Of a stretch of DNA of 64,000 bases, positions 27,616 through 36,397 are shown one piece after another. Origin of the DNA: Actinomadura spongiicola (GTDB lineage Bacteria > Actinomycetota > Actinomycetes > Streptosporangiales > Streptosporangiaceae); NCBI RefSeq assembly GCF_003432485.1, contig NZ_QVNQ01000005.1:124001-188000 (forward strand), written 5' to 3'. A program made the translations under genes and the position numbers. The notes beneath the pieces are model-generated. The model worked only from the letters and a program-made list of their open reading frames with translations. It was not told where the DNA came from and searched no databases. Position 1 is the stretch's first letter. Each line of letters opens with the position of its first letter.

Positions 27616-28794
27616 TCAGGGCGAGTGCCGCGGGGCGTCGCGGAGGGTGGGTTCGGCGCGGACGGCGTCGTCGGGCGCCGAGTCGGGGATGTGGTCGACG
27701 ACGAACGCGTACTCCTTCAGTTCGTCCTCGGGCACCTCGCCGGACTCGCCGAACGCGGCGATCTCGCCCCAGCAGGGGGCGCCGAGGGAGCCGCTGCGGT
27801 GCCGCACCGACAGGCCCGCGCACAGGTTGGCGAACCTGAGCCGTTCCGCGAGCGGCATGCCGGCGAGCGTGCCGAACAGGAACCCGGCGCCGAACACGTC
27901 TCCGGCGCCGGTCGCGTCGAGCGCCTCGACGGGCAGCGCGCCGGTCTCGGCGACCTCGCCGGTGCGGGCGTCGATGGCGATGGCGCCCGCGCCGCCGCGT
28001 TTGACGACGACGACCGGCACCCGCGCGGACAGGGCGCGGGCGGCGTCCTCGGGCGTGGCGGTGCGGGTGTAGGCCATCGCCTCGACGGCGTTCGGCAGGA
28101 ACACGTCGACGTCCCGGAGCCGGTCGAGGACCTCGCTGGACCACGTCTCGGTGGCGTCCCAGCCGAGGTCGGCGAACACGGTGGTGCCCGCGGCGCGCAT
28201 GTCCCGCGCCCAGCCGGGGACGGGACGTTCGATGTCGACGAAGCAGGCCCGCGCGGTCGGCGGCGCGCTGCCGAGCGCCTCCTCGTAGCCTTCGCCGGTG
28301 CCGGTGCCGGTGCCGATGTCGGGGACGGGCTTGGCGTAGGTGACCATGCTGCGGTCGGAGTCGTAGGCCAGCGACACCGTCACCGGCGTCGGCCAGGACG
28401 GCACGCGGCGGGACCGGGCGAGGTCGACGCCCTCCTGCTCGGCGAGGGTGCGCCAGAGGTAGGCGCCGAAGAGGTCGTCGCCGAACGCGGCGGCGAGCCC
28501 GACGCGCAGGCCGAGCCTGCTCATCGCGACGGCGATGTTGGCGATGCCGCCGGGCGCGGAGCCGAGCCCCTCGGTGAACAGTTCGGTGCCGGGCGGCGGC
28601 AGCCCCGGCAGCCCGGTGAAGATCATGTCCATGAAGACCTGGCCGGACAGGAAGACGTCCAGGTCGGGTGTCGGTCCGGGCCCGGTGTCGCGGGCGCGGC
28701 GGAGCCGTTCGGCGACGACGCCGCGTTCGGCGCACGGGTCCGACAGGTCGGGCTCGGGCGGACGGCCCGGTGCCGTGTCGCGCACGGTCGTCAT
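27616..28794 (-). CDS. PfkB family sugar kinase
   Basis: 392 aa. GGIANIAVAMSRLGLRVGL near residue 65 and the catalytic/anion-hole motif DATGAGDVFGAGFLFG near 300 define the ribokinase/PfkB family. An N-terminal extension of about 45 residues precedes the kinase fold. It probably phosphorylates the sugar handled by the upstream GH4 enzyme. Its ATG overlaps the stop of a 7-codon mini-ORF, the last in a chain linking it to the GH4 gene, so its translation should depend on upstream ribosome flow. Confidence 0.88.
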   Translation of the reverse strand: MTTVRDTAPGRPPEPDLSDPCAERGVVAERLRRARDTGPGPTPDLDVFLSGQVFMDMIFTGLPGLPPPGTELFTEGLGSAPGGIANIAVAMSRLGLRVGLAAAFGDDLFGAYLWRTLAEQEGVDLARSRRVPSWPTPVTVSLAYDSDRSMVTYAKPVPDIGTGTGTGEGYEEALGSAPPTARACFVDIERPVPGWARDMRAAGTTVFADLGWDATETWSSEVLDRLRDVDVFLPNAVEAMAYTRTATPEDAARALSARVPVVVVKRGGAGAIAIDARTGEVAETGALPVEALDATGAGDVFGAGFLFGTLAGMPLAERLRFANLCAGLSVRHRSGSLGAPCWGEIAAFGESGEVPEDELKEYAFVVDHIPDSAPDDAVRAEPTLRDAPRHSP

Positions 28795-28849
28795 CGCGGC
28801 TCCTCGAACGTCATCGCGTCTCCTCGAACGTCATCGCGTCTCCTCGAAC
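28790..28849 (-). repeat. Three 20-bp repeats forming chained mini-ORFs between GH4 and PfkB
   Basis: The minus strand carries GTTCGAGGAGACGCGATGAC three times in a row (third copy with one base change). Each copy holds a GAGGAG ribosome site 5 nt before an ATGA. The GH4 stop overlaps an ATG that opens MTFEETR (28811-28834); its stop overlaps the ATG of MTFEEPR (28791-28814); that stop overlaps the PfkB ATG at 28794. Confidence 0.93.
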
Positions 28850-30219
28850 ACGGCGGCGACCTCGGGGATGCGGTCGATGTAGCCGTCCAGGAGCCGGCGT
28901 CCGACCGAGACGGAGTCGACGAGGGGGTGCAGCGCGAACGCCTGCGCGGCGGCGGCGCGGGACCCGGTCAGCGCGGCGCCGATCGTCAGGCGTTCGACGG
29001 CCTTGACCTGCTGCATCAGTCCCGTCTGGTGCAGGTCGGGCGGGGTGGGCGGGAGGGGGTGGACGCCGCGGGCGTCGACGAGGGTCGGCACCTCGACGAC
29101 GGCGTCGGGCGGCAGTTCCGCCACGGTTGGACCGTTCCGAACGTTGAGGATCATGGTGGCGGGCTCGTCGCGGCCGATCGCGGCCATGACTTTCACCGCG
29201 ACTCCGGCGTAGCCCTCGTCGACCGGGTCGACGGCGCCGTGGTCCGCGAGTTCGGTGCCGGTCGCGGCGCCCTTCATCTCGGCCATGTAGCTGGCGCTGC
29301 GGGACGCGACGGCCTCGCGCCACGCCCGCAGCGCCGCGCCGCCGGGCGCGGCGGCGATTCGTTCGTAGAACGCGGCCTGCCGGGCGGCGAGGAACTCGCC
29401 GCGGGTCCGCGGCGCGTCCCGGGTGGCCCGCACCGCCTCCCGGTTGAAGTAGTAGTAGTACAGGTATTCGTTGGGGATGACGCCGAGGTCGCGGAGCCAG
29501 TCGCGGCCGAACACCACGCCCTCCTCCAACGCGCCGAGCAGGCCGTCGTCGGCGAGGACGGCGGGCAGCACGTCCGTGCCGTCGTGCAGGACGCGGCGCG
29601 TCCAGCCGAGGTGGTTCAGGCCGACGTAGTCCAGTCGGAGCCGGGCGGCGTCGAGGCCGAGCGCGGCGGCGACGCGGGCGCCGAGCCCGGACGGGGTGTC
29701 GCACACGCCGAGGACCCGGTCGCCGAGGACCGCCTGCATCGCCTCGGTGATCATCCCGGCGGGGTTGGTGAAGTTGATGACATGGGCGTCCGGGGCGACG
29801 GCCCTGATCCGGTGGGCGATGCGCGTCATCACCGGGATGGTCCGCAGGCCGAAGGCGATGCCGCCGGGGCCGGTGGTCTCCTGCCCGAGGACGCCCAGGT
29901 CGAGCGCCACCCGCTCGTCGCGGACCCGGCCCGCGGCGCCGCCGACGCGGATCGCGCAGAAGACGAAGTCGGCGCCCTCCAGCGCGCGGTCCAGGAGCGT
30001 CGCGGTGAACACCTTCGGCGGGGCGGCGCCGGCGGCGCCGGTGTCGTTCGTGGTCCCCTCCGCGATCGCCGCGAGGATCGCCGCCATGACCCTGAGCCGT
30101 CCGGCGTCGGTGTCGTGCAGCCAGACCTCGTCGACGCGCGGGGCGCCCCGGTCGCGCAGCAGCGCCTCGTACACGTGGGGCACCCGGAACCCGCCGCCGC
30201 CGAGAATGGCCAGCTTCAT
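28831..30219 (-). CDS. GH4 family glycosidase, second copy
   Basis: 462 aa from ATG 30219 (MKLAILGGGGFRVP). NAD-binding glycine loop, metal-site Cys in GVCDTPSG and His in GLNHLGW are present. It differs clearly from the GH4 at 17.4 kb (different loop and Cys context), so it is not a recent duplicate. Likely a 6-phospho-beta-glucosidase-type enzyme working with the PfkB kinase encoded downstream. Its start overlaps the stop of a small frameshifted gene by ATGA. Confidence 0.87.
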   Translation of the reverse strand: MKLAILGGGGFRVPHVYEALLRDRGAPRVDEVWLHDTDAGRLRVMAAILAAIAEGTTNDTGAAGAAPPKVFTATLLDRALEGADFVFCAIRVGGAAGRVRDERVALDLGVLGQETTGPGGIAFGLRTIPVMTRIAHRIRAVAPDAHVINFTNPAGMITEAMQAVLGDRVLGVCDTPSGLGARVAAALGLDAARLRLDYVGLNHLGWTRRVLHDGTDVLPAVLADDGLLGALEEGVVFGRDWLRDLGVIPNEYLYYYYFNREAVRATRDAPRTRGEFLAARQAAFYERIAAAPGGAALRAWREAVASRSASYMAEMKGAATGTELADHGAVDPVDEGYAGVAVKVMAAIGRDEPATMILNVRNGPTVAELPPDAVVEVPTLVDARGVHPLPPTPPDLHQTGLMQQVKAVERLTIGAALTGSRAAAAQAFALHPLVDSVSVGRRLLDGYIDRIPEVAAVFEETR

Positions 30220-30477
30220 GCGATGTACACCTTCCCGTCCGCCTGGCGGCTGAGCTCGAGAGTCCGGGGATCGGCGCCGGCGGTGGTGACGAGCGTCGAT
30301 CCGGGCGCGGGAGCACGCGCACTCCCTGTCGTCGACGGCGTGGCCGTCCGGGCGGGCCCCGGCGCGGCTGAGGGACACGAGGTCGGCGTGGACCTGCCGC
30401 GACGCGGTCTCGGCGCACGAGCCGGCGAGCGTGAGGTCACGCACGGCAACGTAACACCGTTGGTCGACTTCCGTCAT
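30216..30477 (-). pseudogene. Small frameshifted gene upstream of the second GH4
   Basis: The minus strand opens at ATG 30477 (GAAGG upstream) with MTEVDQRCYVAVRDLTLAG and reads with strong G/C third positions for about 55 codons. Coding bias then moves to another frame ending in ADPRTLELSRQADGKVYIA, whose TGA overlaps the GH4 ATG. One extra base near 30285 would explain the break. The product (about 90 aa) is unrecognised. The rest of the 440-bp gap up to the sirtuin gene shows no other gene. A sequencing error or a true mutation are both possible. Confidence 0.5.
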
Positions 30478-30659
30478 CATCCGGCCTTCACGCTCGAACT
30501 CCGCCATTCGGCCCCTCCCCCACCTGCGTGCTTGAGGGCCGCGTCGCGGCGGCGGCGGTCGACGCCGCCGGGGGCGGCTGTTCTCGTCCGGCGAACGGTG
30601 ACCCTCCGTCAGGGGGAACGTTCACCCGGCCGGTCGTGCACCATGGAAGGGTGACGCGG

Positions 30660-31529
30660 GTGGTTGAGGAGCTTTTCGCCGACGGCGGGACGGGGGCGGG
30701 CGCGCGGCTTCGGCTGCTGGCCGACCTGGTCGCCGACGGCGACGTGGTGGTGCTGAGCGGCGCGGGCCTGTCGACCGAGTCGGGGATTCCGGACTATCGC
30801 GGGGAGACGGGGCGTCGACGGCGGGCCGAGCCGATGACGTACCAGACGTTCACGGGGTCCGTGGAGGCGCGCCGCCGGTACTGGGCGCGCAGCCATCTGG
30901 GGTGGCGGCACATCACCGCGGCCCGGCCGAACGCGGGGCACCGCGCGGTCGCGGAGCTGGGGCGCCGCGGGCTGCTCTCGGGGATCATCACCCAGAACGT
31001 CGACGGGCTGCACCAGGCCGCCGGCGGGGACGGGGTGATCGAGTTGCACGGCGCGTTGGCGCGGGTCGTGTGCCTGGCGTGCGGTGACCGGACGCCGCGG
31101 GCGCGGCTGGACGAGCGGCTGCGGGCCGCGAACCCGGGCTGGGAGGAGCGCGTCGCCGCGACCGGGGAGGTCAATCCGGACGGTGACGTCGTCCTCGGCG
31201 ACGCGGAGACGGCGGCGTTCCGGGTGGTGGACTGCGAGCGTTGCGGCGGCACCCTGAAACCCGACGTGATCTTCTTCGGGGAGAACGTGCCGCCGGCCCG
31301 GGTCCGGGAGTGCTACGCGCTCACCGAGGGCGCGGGCGCGTTGCTGGTGCTCGGGTCCTCGTTGACGGTGCTGTCGGGGTACCGGTTCGTCCGGCACGCC
31401 GCCGAGCACGGCGTCCCGGTGGGGATCGTCAACCGGGGCGCGACGCGCGGCGACGGGCACGCCATGGTCACGTTGGACGCCCCGCTCGGCGCGACGCTCC
31501 AGGCCCTGCTCGCCGAACTGGACCGCTGA
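30660..31529 (+). CDS. SIR2 family NAD-dependent deacylase (sirtuin)
   Basis: 289 aa from GTG 30660, favoured by GGAAGG 9 nt upstream; GTG 30651 is an alternative. GAGLSTESGIPDYRG and TQNVDGLH form the NAD pocket with catalytic His, and CLACG plus CERCGG bind structural zinc. It likely removes acyl groups from protein lysines. Divergent from the GH4 operon and convergent with the MFS gene. Confidence 0.9.
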   Translation: MVEELFADGGTGAGARLRLLADLVADGDVVVLSGAGLSTESGIPDYRGETGRRRRAEPMTYQTFTGSVEARRRYWARSHLGWRHITAARPNAGHRAVAELGRRGLLSGIITQNVDGLHQAAGGDGVIELHGALARVVCLACGDRTPRARLDERLRAANPGWEERVAATGEVNPDGDVVLGDAETAAFRVVDCERCGGTLKPDVIFFGENVPPARVRECYALTEGAGALLVLGSSLTVLSGYRFVRHAAEHGVPVGIVNRGATRGDGHAMVTLDAPLGATLQALLAELDR

Positions 31530-31554
31530 CCGCCCCGGACCGGGCGCCGGTGGC

Positions 31555-31575
31555 GTCTCCGCGAAGCCCGGAGAC
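31555..31575. terminator. Possible bidirectional hairpin
   Basis: GTCTCCG and CGGAGAC form a 7-bp stem around a 7-nt loop between the convergent sirtuin and MFS genes. Confidence 0.4.
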
Positions 31576-31625
31576 CGGCCTCCCGTCCGATGTGCCGGCG
31601 GACGTGGCGTTCTCGCCGGTGATGC

Positions 31626-32801
31626 TCACGGTCGTAGCGGCGCCGTCGCCTCTTCGTGCCGGGCGCCGCGTGGGGCGCGGGCGGCCATGACCGTCATGAG
31701 CAGACCGCACGCCGTCAGGCCCGCGGCCAGCAGGTAGATGGGCCGGGGACCGGCGGCCGAGTCGGCGACCAGGCCGCCGAACACGCCGGCGCAGGCGGCG
31801 GCGACCTGGTATCCGGAGGCGTTGACGGCCATGGCCAGCGTGGGCGCCTGGGCGGCGGTCGTCATCACGCGTGCCTGCATACCGGGGATGATCGCGAAGC
31901 CGAAGAGGCCGATGGCCCCGACCGCCACCACGGTGAGGGACGTGGACGTCGCGACGAACCAGCCGCCCACCAGGATCACGGCCAGCAGGCCGAGCAGGGC
32001 GGGCTGGAACAGCCGGGGGTCGCGGTCGTAGAGCGCGCCGCCGACGACGTTGCCGATCGTCGCACCGGCGCCGTAGGTGAGCAGCAGGAGCGGCAGCCGG
32101 CCGGCGGGATGCCCGGCCAGGTCCGTGAGCAGCGGGGCGAGGTAGCTGAACACCATGAGCACCCCGGCGTTGCCGACCGCGGTGGTGGCCAGCGCCACCA
32201 GGACCGGGGCGCGGCGGAGCACGCGCAGTTCGGAGATCGCCGAGGTCCGGTTCTCCTCGGCCGGCGGGGTGAGCCACCGGCGCGTCAGGCCGAGCCCCAG
32301 CAGGCAGGCCACGGCGATGGCGGCGAACGTCGTGCGCCATCCCCACTGGCCGCCGAGCTGGGTCCCGATCGGCGCCCCGAGGATCATGGCCAGGTTCATC
32401 CCGAACGCCAGCCGGGCGACCATGGCCCCGGCCCGCTCGGGGGGCGCGGACCGCACCGCGATCACGACCGCCTGGGCGAAGAAGGTCGAGGTCACCAGCG
32501 CCGTGACCACCCGAGCGGCCAGCAGGAGAGAGAACTCGGGAGCCAGGGCGGAGGCCGCGTTCCCCACCACCGCGACGGCCAGCAGCGCCGACAGCAGCCG
32601 TTTCCGGTCGGCTCCGGCGGTCGCCGCGGTCAGGAGCGGACCACCGATGATCATCCCGGCGGCGTAGGCGGTGACGAGCAGCCCCGCGGTACCGACGGTG
32701 ACGTCGAGGTCGGAGGCGACCTCGGGCAGGATCCCGGCGACGACGAACTCACCGGTGGTGATGCTGAAGACGCAGAACATGAGGATGACGAGGCGAGACA
32801 T
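31626..32801 (-). CDS. MFS drug/solute exporter (DHA1 type)
   Basis: 391 aa from ATG 32801 (MSRLVILMFCVFSITTGEFV), 12 predicted membrane helices, with the loop GPLLTAATAGADRKRLL in place of motif A. Chloramphenicol-resistance-like efflux is the nearest recognised group; the substrate is unknown. A GTG at 32810 lies upstream of the likely transcription start and is rejected. Divergent from a MerR regulator whose palindrome sits in the promoter spacer, so efflux should be MerR-activated. Confidence 0.85.
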   Translation of the reverse strand: MSRLVILMFCVFSITTGEFVVAGILPEVASDLDVTVGTAGLLVTAYAAGMIIGGPLLTAATAGADRKRLLSALLAVAVVGNAASALAPEFSLLLAARVVTALVTSTFFAQAVVIAVRSAPPERAGAMVARLAFGMNLAMILGAPIGTQLGGQWGWRTTFAAIAVACLLGLGLTRRWLTPPAEENRTSAISELRVLRRAPVLVALATTAVGNAGVLMVFSYLAPLLTDLAGHPAGRLPLLLLTYGAGATIGNVVGGALYDRDPRLFQPALLGLLAVILVGGWFVATSTSLTVVAVGAIGLFGFAIIPGMQARVMTTAAQAPTLAMAVNASGYQVAAACAGVFGGLVADSAAGPRPIYLLAAGLTACGLLMTVMAARAPRGARHEEATAPLRP

Positions 32802-32810
32802 GTCCCGCAC

Positions 32811-32840
32811 GCTAAAGTCTCACGTTGACGTGAGAGTCAA
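32811..32840 (-). promoter_or_regulatory. MerR-type promoter of the MFS gene
   Basis: On the minus strand TTGACT (32835-32840) and TTTAGC/TTAGCG (32810-32816) flank a long 18-19 bp spacer. Most of it is the perfect dyad TCTCACGT-TG-ACGTGAGA at 32818-32835, the classical MerR activator geometry. Confidence 0.7.
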
Positions 32841-32862
32841 GTCGAGGGGCGAGGGATTCCCG

Positions 32863-33261
32863 GTGAGGATCGGAGAGCTGGCGAAGCGCACCGGTGTCAG
32901 CGTGCGAGCGTTGCGCTACTACGAGGAGAAGGGTCTCCTGTGGCCGGACCGGACCCCCGGCGGGTACCGCGTCTTCGCCGACTCCGACGTCCACAGGGTC
33001 GCGCACGTCCGGACCCTCCTCGCGGCCGGCCTCCGCATGGAACTCATCCGGAAGATCCTGTCCTGCCTGTCCGGCGATTCCCTGCTCCTGGACGACTGCC
33101 GCGGACGGCTCGAGGGGGAGCGCCGCAGGATCACCGCCGACATCGACCGGCTCGTCCACACGCGGTCGCTGCTCGACGACCTGCTCGCGACCACGCGAGC
33201 CGAGACCGCCGCCGCTGCGGATGCCGACCACGCCGTGCCGTCCGTCGCGGTGGACCCGTGA
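32863..33261 (+). CDS. MerR family regulator
   Basis: 132 aa from GTG 32863. RIGELAKRTGVSVRALRYYE is the MerR HTH; a long coiled-coil dimerisation helix follows (about 75-115). A single region CLSGDSLLLDDC could contain ligand-binding cysteines, but the CxC pairs of metal sensors are absent. It is of the small-molecule/redox-sensing subclass. Its own promoter overlaps the MFS operator. Confidence 0.87.
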   Translation: MRIGELAKRTGVSVRALRYYEEKGLLWPDRTPGGYRVFADSDVHRVAHVRTLLAAGLRMELIRKILSCLSGDSLLLDDCRGRLEGERRRITADIDRLVHTRSLLDDLLATTRAETAAAADADHAVPSVAVDP

Positions 33262-33306
33262 CCGCCCGCCGCGAAACGTCGTGACCGCGCCCGTCGCGGG
33301 TGACGG

Positions 33307-34023
33307 CTACCCGCCGATGACGGAGGTGGCGGCGGGTGCGGGCGGCCGCGGCTGGTTGGCGCCGCCCGGCTCGGGCGCCTCGGTGACGGCGGGCGGGTCG
33401 GGCAGCGTGTCGCCGGTGACGAAACCGGTTCCCTCCAGCAGCGTCATGTGGGTGTGGACGAACGTCTCGCACTGCTTGGCGAACCGGCGGACGAGGGTGT
33501 TGCGGGTGCTGGCGCGGACGGCGGCGATCCGCTGGTAGAGCAGGCCCTGCGCCATGCGGAGCCGTGCCACGGCGGTCTTGTCGTAGTCGGTGCCGGACTT
33601 GCCGCCGATCTCCGACATCCAGCTCAGCTGTTCGGCCGTCGGCCGGTCGGGCAGTGGGACGTCCAGTTGCGCGGCGACGCCGCGGTCCAGTTCGTCGAGC
33701 CGTTCGTGCCGGCGGGCGATCTCGGCGAGGTCGCGGCGCGTGGCGGGCCGGGAGGCGCGGCGGGCGGCCTCCCGCCCGACGGGGATCTCCCACAGCGCGG
33801 CCTGGCGGACCTGGACGAGCAGGGCCCGGTCGGCGGGGCCGAGCGGCCCCCACCGGGTGGAAACGGTGGCCTGGCGGGCGTTCTCGGCCGCGATCCGTGA
33901 GGGCTGCGCTCCGCCGTCGCCGGACTGGCGGGCCATGGGGGCGCAGCCGCCGAGCAGCAGCGCGGTGGCCAGCGCGGTGGTCAGCATGCACGCCGCGGCG
34001 GCGTGGGGCCCGGGTGTTCGCAT
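33307..34023 (-). CDS. DUF4142 lipoprotein
   Basis: 238 aa. Signal peptide with lipobox LLGGC (Cys27), then a four-helix DUF4142 domain (about 60-195) of ferritin-like fold, and a Pro/Ala-rich tail. Outer face of the membrane. Function unknown; DUF4142 proteins are common in stress and cell-envelope contexts. Confidence 0.8.
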   Translation of the reverse strand: MRTPGPHAAAACMLTTALATALLLGGCAPMARQSGDGGAQPSRIAAENARQATVSTRWGPLGPADRALLVQVRQAALWEIPVGREAARRASRPATRRDLAEIARRHERLDELDRGVAAQLDVPLPDRPTAEQLSWMSEIGGKSGTDYDKTAVARLRMAQGLLYQRIAAVRASTRNTLVRRFAKQCETFVHTHMTLLEGTGFVTGDTLPDPPAVTEAPEPGGANQPRPPAPAATSVIGG

Positions 34024-34128
34024 CCGCCGCCGTCCTTCCGGGTGGGTGGGCGTCGCCGGGCAGTACGTCCCTCCGGGCGGCGAGGTTCACCGCGCCGAGA
34101 GTGATTGCGGCGGTCCGGGGAACGGTCC

Positions 34129-34731
34129 TCAGGTCCAGCCGAGGGGGACGGCGGTGGTGACGGGGGGTTCGCCGCCCGCGTCGGTGAAGGCGCGCAGCGC
34201 GGCGACGAGGTCGTGGCGGCGGGGGGCCGGCATCCGGGCGACGATCGTGGCGATGTCCGCGCGGCGGCGGGCGGTGACGTCGTCGACGATGGCGCTGCCG
34301 GCCGCGGTGAGCTGGATGCGGATCTCGCGGCCGCTGTCGGGGCTGGCCTGCCGGTCCACGAGCCCGGCGGCGGTGAGCCGGTCCACCATCCGCATGGCGG
34401 TGGACGGGTTGACGCCGAGTGCCCCGGCGAGCGTGACGAGTTTCAGCGGCCCCCGCGAGGACAGCACGACGAGCAGCCGGAACTGCGGGAGCGTGACGGC
34501 GTCCTCCACGGCGGCCAGGGACCGCACGGAGATCGCGACCAGCAGCCGCGACGCGGTCAGCACCGCCGAGGTGACCTCGTCGACACCGTCCTCCTCGGCG
34601 GGCTCGTCGGCGGGCTCGTCGGCGTGTTCGTCCGTGTGCTCGGCGGCGCGTTCGTCGGTGTGCTCGTCCCCGCGTGAGGCGCGGTGTTCGTCGCGACGCT
34701 CGTCGCCTGTGGGGGCGCCCTGCTCGCTCAT
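34129..34731 (-). CDS. MarR family regulator with Asp/Glu/His-rich N-terminus
   Basis: 200 aa. The winged-helix core (about 55-195) contains LAGALGVNPSTAMRMVDRL. The first 50 residues are unusual: repeated DEH, DEHTDE and DEPADEP units encoded by near-identical DNA repeats. Such a tail might bind metal or simply be an expansion. It follows the DUF4142 gene and precedes TetR, all on the minus strand but with gaps suggesting separate promoters. Confidence 0.83.
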   Translation of the reverse strand: MSEQGAPTGDERRDEHRASRGDEHTDERAAEHTDEHADEPADEPAEEDGVDEVTSAVLTASRLLVAISVRSLAAVEDAVTLPQFRLLVVLSSRGPLKLVTLAGALGVNPSTAMRMVDRLTAAGLVDRQASPDSGREIRIQLTAAGSAIVDDVTARRRADIATIVARMPAPRRHDLVAALRAFTDAGGEPPVTTAVPLGWT

Positions 34732-34790
34732 GCCGACTTTCTACAACGCCCCGCCCCGGGGGCGCCATGGCCCCCGGGTCCCGCACGCGC

Positions 34791-35381
34791 TCACCAGTCC
34801 GGGGGGTCGACGGGGCGCAGCAGGGCGATCAGCCCGGCGGTCGAGCGGACGGCGTCGATGCCGGGGTCCATGAGGATGTGCAGGAGCAGGCCGTTGAGCA
34901 GCGCGCCGATCACCACGGCGAGGGCGGCGGGGTCGGCGTCGGCGCGCAGCCGCCCGGCGGCCTGGTTCTCGGTGAGCCGGCTCGTCAGCGCGTCGCGGAA
35001 CGTCCGGATCTGCCGGATGCCCTCCTCGTGCAGTTCGGCGTCGCGCAGGCCGTGCATCAGCGCCTCCGCCAGCACCCGCTGCCCGGGGGTTCCGGAGCCG
35101 CGTTCGGCGAGGCGGCGGATGGCGGTCTGGACGCCGTCCAGGGCGTCCTCGGCGCGCAGCACGGCCCCGACCGGGCCTTCCAGTTCCTTCTCCACCGCGT
35201 GCATGACCGCGGCCCTGCGCAGCCCGTCGATCGTGCCGAAGTGGTAGTGCACGAGCGCGTTGTTGGCCCGTGCCCGTTCCGCCACGAGCCGTGACGTCAC
35301 CGCGGACCAGCCGCTTTCGGCCATGACCTCGACGGCCGCCCGCAGCAGCCGTGTCCGTGTCGGAGCCTCGTCGTCCACCAT
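34791..35381 (-). CDS. TetR family regulator
   Basis: 196 aa from ATG 35381. HTH RLVAERARANNALVHYHFG (about 26-45) and an all-helical ligand-binding domain of usual length. No target operator was recognised. Possibly controls the neighbouring ABC exporter, which lies downstream on the same strand 155 bp away in the other direction of reading. Confidence 0.85.
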   Translation of the reverse strand: MVDDEAPTRTRLLRAAVEVMAESGWSAVTSRLVAERARANNALVHYHFGTIDGLRRAAVMHAVEKELEGPVGAVLRAEDALDGVQTAIRRLAERGSGTPGQRVLAEALMHGLRDAELHEEGIRQIRTFRDALTSRLTENQAAGRLRADADPAALAVVIGALLNGLLLHILMDPGIDAVRSTAGLIALLRPVDPPDW

Positions 35382-35536
35382 CGCACCCCCGTGTCGGTCA
35401 AGCGTCTGAGCACCTCTAAGCAGTAGTCGGGATCGTTGCTCAGTGCAACGTTTTTCGGTGCGGGGGCCGGATGGGGAAACACCGGAACGCCCGGCCGGGG
35501 GCCGGGCGTTTCGAAGGTGTCGGGTGCGGGCGGGTG

Positions 35537-36397
35537 TCAGGCGTCGCGGCGTTTGAGCAGGACCGACGCGATGCCGAGGAGCGCGGCCGTCCACAGGGCG
35601 AACACGCCGTACCCTTCCCAGGGGCTGAGGATGTCGTCCTCGCCCTGGTGGGCCTTGGAGATCAGGTACCCGGCCTCGGACGGCAGGTAGGCGTGGACGT
35701 GCTCACCGATGCTGCCGGGCAGCAGCGAGGCGAGCGGCGCCAGCACCAGCACGAACCCGATCACGCCGGTGATGCCGCCCGCGGGATGCCGCACGATCGC
35801 GCCGACGGCCAGCGCGAACAGGCCCAGCATCGCCAGGTAGAGTCCGCCGCCGATGACGGCGCGCAGCACACCGTCGTCGCCGAGCGACACCGACGCCTTG
35901 TCGCCGAAGAGCGCCGCCCCGATGAAGAACGACACGAACGACACCACGACCCCGAGGACGAGGACGACCAGGCCGAACACCGTGGCCTTCGCCCACAGCA
36001 TCGGCAGCCGCCGCGGCACGGCGAGGAGGCTGGCGCGGATCATGCCGGTGGAGTACTCGGAGGCGATGATCAGGACGCCGAGGACGCAGATGGTCAGCTG
36101 GCCGAGGAAGAACCCGCTGCCGAGGATGAAGCTGACCGGGTCGGCGGTGATCGACGCCTGGTCCTCGGGTTTCATGTCGTCCCACTGCGCGACGGTCAGA
36201 CCCACGAACAGGGCGGTGAACCCGAGGACGAGGAGGAACAGCAGGATCAGCGACCACAGCGTGGAGCGCACCGTGCGGATCTTCGTCCATTCGGCGAGCA
36301 TGAGCCGCCCGAACCCCGGCCGGGAGTAGGCGGGCGGCGCCTGCGCGGGCCGCGCGTCGGCGCCGGACGTGGCGGCACCCGTCGTGGCAGGGCTCAT
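35537..36397 (-). CDS. ABC-2 type transporter permease
   Basis: 286 aa. A cytosolic N-terminus, then six hydrophobic segments, including LWSLILLFLLVLGFTALFVG and a terminal helix ending LLKRRDA. ASEYSTGMIRASLLAVPRR is the typical loop of ABC-2 exporters. ATG overlaps the ATPase stop (ATGA), so the two are coupled. Confidence 0.88.
   Translation of the reverse strand: MSPATTGAATSGADARPAQAPPAYSRPGFGRLMLAEWTKIRTVRSTLWSLILLFLLVLGFTALFVGLTVAQWDDMKPEDQASITADPVSFILGSGFFLGQLTICVLGVLIIASEYSTGMIRASLLAVPRRLPMLWAKATVFGLVVLVLGVVVSFVSFFIGAALFGDKASVSLGDDGVLRAVIGGGLYLAMLGLFALAVGAIVRHPAGGITGVIGFVLVLAPLASLLPGSIGEHVHAYLPSEAGYLISKAHQGEDDILSPWEGYGVFALWTAALLGIASVLLKRRDA

Noticed and set aside
27625..30654. Plus-strand open frame of about 1,000 codons
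   Set aside because: Antisense to the PfkB and GH4 genes, which carry clear catalytic motifs; its translation is low-complexity Gly/Arg/Ala.
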